Assembly: GCA_023445495.1 (NCBI GenBank)
Contig: JAEXLC010000158.1
Coordinates: 1 to 49,044, forward strand
DNA: 49,044 nt
Reading direction: 5' to 3'
DNA from: Pseudomonadota bacterium
GTDB lineage: Bacteria > Pseudomonadota > Alphaproteobacteria > Sphingomonadales > Sphingomonadaceae
This document shows, piece by piece, positions 43,886 to 49,044 of the stretch (position 1 is its first letter; every line of letters starts with the position of its first letter). Under the pieces are notes generated by a model that worked only from the letters and a program-made list of their open reading frames with translations, was not told where the DNA came from and did no database searches. The position numbers and the translations under genes are program-made.

Positions 43886-46821
43886 CGACGCTCGCGAAAT
43901 TCCAGGAGAGGACCGTCCAGGTCGCGCTTCAACGCCTCGAGGCGGATGGACCGAGACGCTTTCTCGTCGCCGACGAGGTGGGGCTGGGCAAGACGGTCAT
44001 CGCCCGCTCCGTCGCCGAAGGACTTCGAAGGAACCGCCGCCGCCTGAACGTCATGTATCTCTGCCCAAGTCTGGAGATCGTCGGGCAGAACCGGCTGAAG
44101 TTCGTGTCGCTCACCGAGATCGACGAGAAGGACTACAAGACGGGCGAGGACCGGCTCGTGCTCGTTCCCGGCGCGCTCCCCGGCGAGGGCGAGGGCTACC
44201 GCATCTTCACCTTCACGCCCGAGACCAGCCTACCTGGTTGGAAGCCCGGTCCCCGGACCGGCCGCAAGGCCGAGCGTGCCGTAATCCGCCGGGTGCTCGA
44301 CAGATTCGACCGCCTGAGGCCGATCGCCATGCGGCTCGACCGCGAAAGGGGACCAAAGGCACGACCGCTCCTCGACGAGCGGGCGACAAGCCTGGATGGC
44401 TACACCCAGATCGGCATCGAACGCGCTCTCCGCGACGTCTTCGACTGTCAGACCGGGAACCTCGAGAAGGCGATCATCGCATGGCTCGAACCGAAGCAGG
44501 TCGATCTCGCGGAATTCATCGCCCGCTTCCGCGCCGCTCTCGCCTTGGCCGCCCTGCGTTCGAAGGCGGTCCGCCCCGACCTCGTCATCCTGGACGAGTT
44601 CCATCGCTACGCCGACCTGATCATCCCGCGGCCGGAGGTGTCGGAAGACAGGCTCAAGCGTGAGCGCGCGCGGGTGCACGGGCTTCTCGTGGACGCACTC
44701 CTGAACGGCGAGCAGAAACCCGCGGTCCTTCTGCTCTCCGCGACACCCTACCGGCTTCGCCGGCTCACCGGCGAGGAGATGCATCCCGTCGAGCACTACC
44801 GGGCGCTGGTCGACCTGGCCGTGTTCCTCGCGGACGATCCCGGCTGCCGTGTGACCGTGGAGGCCGCGATGCGGGACTATCACGATGCGCTCGCAACGCC
44901 TGGCTCTCCCAGCGCAGTGAGGGAGCAAGTGCTCAAGACGAAATCTCGGCTGGAGGCGCTGCTGGCGCCGCTGATGGCACGCACCGAACGTGCGCTCGTC
45001 CACAAGGAGGACCTGTTCAAGCGCGACAACCATCCCGTCGACATCGAGGCGCGCGACCTGATGCTCTTCCGGCACCTCGCCGAGAGCTGCGGCAAGGAAT
45101 TCGCAGGATGGGCGCCCGCGATGTGGAGCTCGATTCCCTATCCCGCCCAGACCCTGCATGGATACAAGGTCTGGGATAAGGTGTCCGTCGCAAAACCGCC
45201 CCCGTTCGAGGCGGGCTCCGGCCGGGGCAGGCTGGCGCATCCTCAGCTGCGCGTGCTCTCGGACATGGTGGGCGGAGCCGAGAGCCTCGCGCTGCCGTGG
45301 CAGCCTCCAACGGTGCCATGGTGGCGCCTGGAAGGCCCCTGGTCCTCGAAGCGGACCCATCCGGGGAAGACGCTGCTATTCAGCAAGTGGCGGGGAGCGC
45401 CAACCTCCATCTCAGCGCTGCTATCGATAGATCTGACCGGCGGCGTCGGGGGGCACGGCAAGAAGGCGCCCTTCCTAAGGCCCGGCGGCAGCGAGACAGG
45501 CGCTCTGGTCGGCATCTTCATGCAATGGCCGAACCTCTCGCTCGCGATCGACCCGGTAAAGGCAAGCCGGGGCGGCCTGTCGGCAATGCGGCGGCAGGTG
45601 GCGGAGCAGCTGGAGGAATTCCTCGCCGGCAAGGGCGTGACCTTCGATGGCGACGAGAAGCGGCCGACCTGGATCGTCGCGTGCGGCATCGAGCGTCGGA
45701 TCTCGATATCGGCGTTCAACCGCGTCGTCTCGCTCGCTGCAGGCGCGCGGACCGGTGGCAAATCAAAGGATTGGAGCTCGATCCAGCCGATCGGGACCAT
45801 CTCGCGGGCCGAGCTCGCGGCGCTCGCAGAACACATCCTCTCCGCGCCGGGGTCGATCGTCGCGCGCTGCATCAACCGACACGGCATCCCGCAGAACCTG
45901 AAGCGGGAATACACGCGCGTCTTCGACTTCGCGTGGAACCGGCTGCGGAGCTATCTCGGACATCGCTCCTTCGCAGAGCTGATCCTCGCTGCGTCAAAGC
46001 GCCAGCGCTATCCGGACGCACTGTGCGAGGCGATGCTCAAGGGCGGTTTCGAGGCTGTGCTGGACGAGCAGATCTGCCTGGTCGGCCAACTCGGCGACGC
46101 TCGCGGACTGGAGATCGTGGAGCAACTCTCCAGCTGCCTGCTGGACCGGCCAGGGCTCGTGCAGTTCAAGCGGGGAAAGGGAAAGCACCGGGTCCCCGTC
46201 CAGGCGGTAGCCCCATTCGCTGGAGGCGAGCAGAGGCGCACGGGTAAGAAGAAGGGCGGGAGGCTGCGCAGCGACACGCTTCGCCGCGCCTTCAACTCCC
46301 CGTTCTGGCCACATGTCCTGTGCACGACGTCCGTCGGCCAGGAGGGGCTCGACTTCCACCTCTGGTGCCGTCGCATCGTGCATTGGGACCTTCCGTCGGA
46401 CCCGGTGGACTTCGAACAGCGGGAAGGTCGGATAGCCCGGTTCGGCAGCCTCGCCGTCAGGCAGTCGCTCGCCGGCAGCCACGGCGATGCCGCACTGGCA
46501 CGGGCGGAAAAGGGCAGCCCTTTCTCCAGCCTGCTACAGGTCGCCCGGGAGCAGCCCTCGGGCGACACCGGCCTGGAACGCTGGTGGCTGCCCGACGTCG
46601 GCCTTCCCGACAGCATCAGCTTCGATTGGCGGTTCAGTCTGAGGTCCGCCAGAAAGGAGCAGATGCTCAAGGACCTGCTCTACTACCGCCTCGCGCTCGG
46701 GCAGCCGGATCCGGAGGCGTTCCTCGCGATGCTGAAGCGGGTGGGAGCCGAAGGGGAGGACGCGCGCAGCCTTGCAATCGATCTCTCGGCTATCTCGCGA
46801 TTTGCCGTGCCGGCGCGATAG
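43882..46821 (+). CDS. SNF2/DEAD-type helicase-like ATPase
   Basis: A 979-residue superfamily 2 protein. Motif I is LVADEVGLGKTVIARS (28-43), motif II LVILDEFHRY (Asp238-Glu-Phe-His241), motif III LLLSATPYR (283-291), motif V LCTTSVGQEGLDFHLWC and motif VI DFEQREGRIARFG (843-855). A ~400-residue insertion separates the two RecA lobes. ADEVGLGKT is typical of SNF2-like translocases in restriction and defence systems. Start GTG 43882 overlaps the PLD gene stop. It probably moves along DNA and hands it to the PLD nuclease. Confidence 0.88.
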   Translation: MTTLAKFQERTVQVALQRLEADGPRRFLVADEVGLGKTVIARSVAEGLRRNRRRLNVMYLCPSLEIVGQNRLKFVSLTEIDEKDYKTGEDRLVLVPGALPGEGEGYRIFTFTPETSLPGWKPGPRTGRKAERAVIRRVLDRFDRLRPIAMRLDRERGPKARPLLDERATSLDGYTQIGIERALRDVFDCQTGNLEKAIIAWLEPKQVDLAEFIARFRAALALAALRSKAVRPDLVILDEFHRYADLIIPRPEVSEDRLKRERARVHGLLVDALLNGEQKPAVLLLSATPYRLRRLTGEEMHPVEHYRALVDLAVFLADDPGCRVTVEAAMRDYHDALATPGSPSAVREQVLKTKSRLEALLAPLMARTERALVHKEDLFKRDNHPVDIEARDLMLFRHLAESCGKEFAGWAPAMWSSIPYPAQTLHGYKVWDKVSVAKPPPFEAGSGRGRLAHPQLRVLSDMVGGAESLALPWQPPTVPWWRLEGPWSSKRTHPGKTLLFSKWRGAPTSISALLSIDLTGGVGGHGKKAPFLRPGGSETGALVGIFMQWPNLSLAIDPVKASRGGLSAMRRQVAEQLEEFLAGKGVTFDGDEKRPTWIVACGIERRISISAFNRVVSLAAGARTGGKSKDWSSIQPIGTISRAELAALAEHILSAPGSIVARCINRHGIPQNLKREYTRVFDFAWNRLRSYLGHRSFAELILAASKRQRYPDALCEAMLKGGFEAVLDEQICLVGQLGDARGLEIVEQLSSCLLDRPGLVQFKRGKGKHRVPVQAVAPFAGGEQRRTGKKKGGRLRSDTLRRAFNSPFWPHVLCTTSVGQEGLDFHLWCRRIVHWDLPSDPVDFEQREGRIARFGSLAVRQSLAGSHGDAALARAEKGSPFSSLLQVAREQPSGDTGLERWWLPDVGLPDSISFDWRFSLRSARKEQMLKDLLYYRLALGQPDPEAFLAMLKRVGAEGEDARSLAIDLSAISRFAVPAR

Positions 46822-46871
46822 CCCGATGTCGCCCGGGCTTGCGCGTCGTCACGAGATTGCCGTCTAGGTCG

Positions 46872-48305
46872 TCATTGGCCCATCCTGTCGCCGGCTATGG
46901 CGCTTGCATCCGGGCCGCGCCAGCCGCCGCCCAGCGCCTTCACGAGCGTCACGGCCGCCTCGAAGCGCCGGGCCCGGATCTGGGCCAGGCCGAGCCTGGC
47001 CCCCAACTCCGCCTGGAGCGCATCGAGGACCTCGAGCCGCGAGGCGAAGCCACCGCGGTAGCGCCTCTCGGCTGCCGCCGTGGTCCTCGCAGCGGCCGCG
47101 ACCGACCTCGTTTGGCCGCCCTCCTCCTCCTGCAGATCCCTGACCGCGGCCAAGGCGTCCTCGGCCTCGGCCAGTGCGCGCAGCACGGTCGACCTGTATT
47201 CGGCGGCCCGCTCCCTAAGCTCGGCCCGCGCCCTGGCGAGGTCGGCCCGCCGACGACCGCCGTCGAGCAGCTGGAGGACGCTCGACGCCCCAAGCGCCCA
47301 GACCTCGGCGGGGGCGGAGAGGACGGCCGCCGGGGTCGACGCCCGGCCGCCCGCTCCGGCCAGGAGATCGAAGTTCGGGAAGAACGCCGCACGCGCGACG
47401 CCGATGCGGTAGTTTGCGGCCTGCACCCGGCGCTCGGCCGCGGCCACGTCCGGCCGGCGCTGAAGGAGCGTTGCGGGAAGCGCGACGCCGAACGAGGGCG
47501 GGTCGCCGGACAGGTCACGCGTCGGGAGCGCGAAGGCCGCTGGCGCGACGCCATCGAGCAGGGCGATCGCATGTTCAAGCCGGGCGCGGCGCAGGCGGAG
47601 CTCGACCGCTCTGCCGCGCGCGCCCTCGAGCGCCGTTTCGGCGGCTGCAAGGCCCGCGTCCGCGGCGAGGCCCGCGTCGAGCCTTCGGCGGACGAGCGAG
47701 GCCGCCCTGGCGAAAGAGTCGCGGGCCTGGTCCGCGATGCCGATCTGCGCGTCGAGAGCCCTTGCCGCGAAGTAGTCGCCAGCCAGCTCCGCCTGGACGC
47801 TGACCGTCGTGGCGGTGAGATCGTCCGAGTCCGCCCGGACCTCGGCGGCCGCCGCACGAACGCGGTCGCGGATGCGTCCCCAGGCGTCGAGCTCGTAGGC
47901 GATGTCGACCCGCGCGTTCACGTCCGAATACCGGGCCCGGCGCTGCGGATTGGTCACCGCCTGCGAGAGCCGCCCCTCTTCGCCGCCGGCGGAGATGTCG
48001 ACTTCGGGGAACTGCTCCGCCTCCGTCTCGCGGGCAAGCGCCCGGGCGTCGTCGTAGCGCGCCAGGGCGGCCTTCAGGTCCTGGTTCCCCGGCAGCACGG
48101 CAGCCTCCAGCCTGTCCAGCTCGGGATCGCCGAAGCGGCTCCACCATGCCCGGTCCGGCTCGTTCCCAGCCGCCGTCACCTCGGTCCAGCCGGCCTCGCG
48201 ATAGGCGTTCGGGAGAGCGATCGTCGGAGGGGCGTAGCCGGGGGCGAGCTCGCAGCCGCACAGGGCGGCGGCCATGATCGCGGGCGCCCAGGGTGGGGGC
48301 CTCAC
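46872..48305 (-). CDS. Outer-membrane efflux lipoprotein, NodT/OprM family
   Basis: A 477-residue TolC-like protein. The N-terminus MRPPPWAPAIMAAALCGCEL contains a lipobox ending at Cys18, so it is probably lipid-anchored. NAYREAGWTEVT and RAWWSRFGDPELDRL are typical of this family's mature start. Two OEP repeats follow (LQRRPDVAAAERRVQAANYR marks the middle). It forms the outer-membrane channel of an RND or HlyD-type pump. Start GTG 48305 overlaps the stop of the adaptor gene. It converges with the helicase gene, 50 bases apart. Confidence 0.9.
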   Translation of the reverse strand: MRPPPWAPAIMAAALCGCELAPGYAPPTIALPNAYREAGWTEVTAAGNEPDRAWWSRFGDPELDRLEAAVLPGNQDLKAALARYDDARALARETEAEQFPEVDISAGGEEGRLSQAVTNPQRRARYSDVNARVDIAYELDAWGRIRDRVRAAAAEVRADSDDLTATTVSVQAELAGDYFAARALDAQIGIADQARDSFARAASLVRRRLDAGLAADAGLAAAETALEGARGRAVELRLRRARLEHAIALLDGVAPAAFALPTRDLSGDPPSFGVALPATLLQRRPDVAAAERRVQAANYRIGVARAAFFPNFDLLAGAGGRASTPAAVLSAPAEVWALGASSVLQLLDGGRRRADLARARAELRERAAEYRSTVLRALAEAEDALAAVRDLQEEEGGQTRSVAAAARTTAAAERRYRGGFASRLEVLDALQAELGARLGLAQIRARRFEAAVTLVKALGGGWRGPDASAIAGDRMGQ

Positions 48306-49044
48306 CGGACCGCGCCTGTCCGCGACGAGCGCGCGATCTCGACGACGTCGCCGCTCCGCAGTGTCGCCGGCGGGTTGACCACGACGAGGTCGCCGGGCGC
48401 CAGTCCGCCGAGGACCTCGAGGGACGTCCCGAGATCGCGTCCGAGCCGGACGTCCTTCCAGGTCGCGCGGTTGCCCCGTCCGACGGTCGCGACCCGCACC
48501 CCGTCCCCATCGAAGGCCACGGCGTTCGCCGGAAGCTGGAGGGAGTTCGCGCCACCCGGGATCATGAAGGTCACCTCGACGAAGCTGCCGGGCAGCACCG
48601 CGCGGGAGCCCTCCATGAGCCGCAGCTCGACGCGGAGGGTCCGCGACTGGGTGTCGATCGCGGACGACGTCCGGACCACGACCGCGTTGACCGCATCGCC
48701 CGGTGCGCCGGCGACGCCGACCCTGGCTTGCATCCCGATCGGAATCCGACCCGCATCGGCTTGGGCAACCGCGACCTGGATCCGCACGCGGCTGTCGTCC
48801 GAGATCCGGAACAGCTCTGGATCCTGCGCGCCCGGGGCGCCCACGACGGTGCCGATCTCGACCGTCCGCGCCGTGACCACGCCATCATACGGGGCGACCA
48901 CGTTCTCGTATGACCTCAGAAGGCGGAGCCGGCGCACGTTCGCCTCGGCCGCGGCGACGGCGGCGGCCCCCGAGCGGCCCGCTGCGCTCCGGTCCTCGGC
49001 CTCCTGCCTGGAGACCGCTGCGCTCTCGGCCAGCGCCGTGGCCC
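48302..49044 (-). CDS. HlyD/MFP periplasmic adaptor of an RND efflux pump (5' end outside window)
   Basis: At least 247 residues, open to the window edge. The visible part starts in the coiled-coil hairpin (SAAVSRQEAEDRSAAGRSGA). The lipoyl domain end VVAPYDGVVTARTVEIGTVV, the beta-barrel PIGMQARVGVAGAPG and the membrane-proximal domain VLGGLAPGDLVVVNPPATLR follow. It bridges an inner-membrane pump, expected further right, to the outer-membrane factor whose gene follows with a 4-base overlap. The substrate cannot be told. Signal peptide and start are outside the window. Confidence 0.88.
   Translation of the reverse strand, partial: ATALAESAAVSRQEAEDRSAAGRSGAAAVAAAEANVRRLRLLRSYENVVAPYDGVVTARTVEIGTVVGAPGAQDPELFRISDDSRVRIQVAVAQADAGRIPIGMQARVGVAGAPGDAVNAVVVRTSSAIDTQSRTLRVELRLMEGSRAVLPGSFVEVTFMIPGGANSLQLPANAVAFDGDGVRVATVGRGNRATWKDVRLGRDLGTSLEVLGGLAPGDLVVVNPPATLRSGDVVEIARSSRTGAVR

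Overview
The window is GC-rich DNA from an alphaproteobacterium, most likely a sphingomonad. Two perfect alphaproteobacterial LexA boxes (GTTC-N7-GTTC), an imuA-imuB-dnaE2 mutasome, Sphingomonas-type REP-like palindromes and families such as DUF6961-like and DUF6338-like proteins point that way. The genus assignment is inference from recognised families; no database search was run.

Bases 1-15.4 kb look like ordinary chromosome. In order they hold an rRNA-type methyltransferase, an EF-hand protein, the cytochrome c maturation pair ccmA/ccmB split by a REP-like palindrome, a minimal metallopeptidase, a pterin dehydratase, an SDR, and an osmoprotectant-type ABC importer whose permease and binding protein are fused. 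A beta-glucosidase (GH3) with aldose 1-epimerase follows, then an EreA/ChaN-like secreted protein and an NTF2-like protein. A 2,5-dioxovalerate-type aldehyde dehydrogenase and its upstream GntR regulator close this part (sugar and sugar-acid use).

At 15468-15485 the minus strand carries the last ~18 bases of a tRNA-Ser gene (T-arm, acceptor stem, discriminator G, CCA) without the rest of the tRNA. This is the signature left by an element that integrated into a tRNA-Ser 3' end. Everything to the right (15.5 kb to at least 46.8 kb, probably to the window end) reads as an accessory island. No intact tRNA-Ser or integrase is in the window, so the other end should lie beyond 49 kb.

The island has four blocks. 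(1) 15.8-19.8 kb: a tightly coupled ligD-xth-ligC DNA end-repair operon. (2) 21.5-28.7 kb: a LexA-controlled imuA-imuB and dnaE2 mutasome with an antisense HEPN-domain gene inserted between imuB and dnaE2. (3) 28.7-37.6 kb: small unknown genes, two more HEPN-like proteins, a frameshifted MNT nucleotidyltransferase, a PD-(D/E)XK-like protein, a second LexA box driving a SRAP paralogue that has lost its catalytic residues plus alkB, and an intact SRAP gene. (4) 37.7-46.8 kb: a divergent five-gene locus, with an HNH nuclease and a methyltransferase-HNH fusion on one side and DUF6361, phospholipase D-like and SNF2/DEAD-type helicase genes chained by GTGA overlaps on the other. Block 4 is the best candidate for an undescribed anti-phage or DNA-restriction system. 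An RND-type efflux outer-membrane factor and adaptor (partial) close the window.
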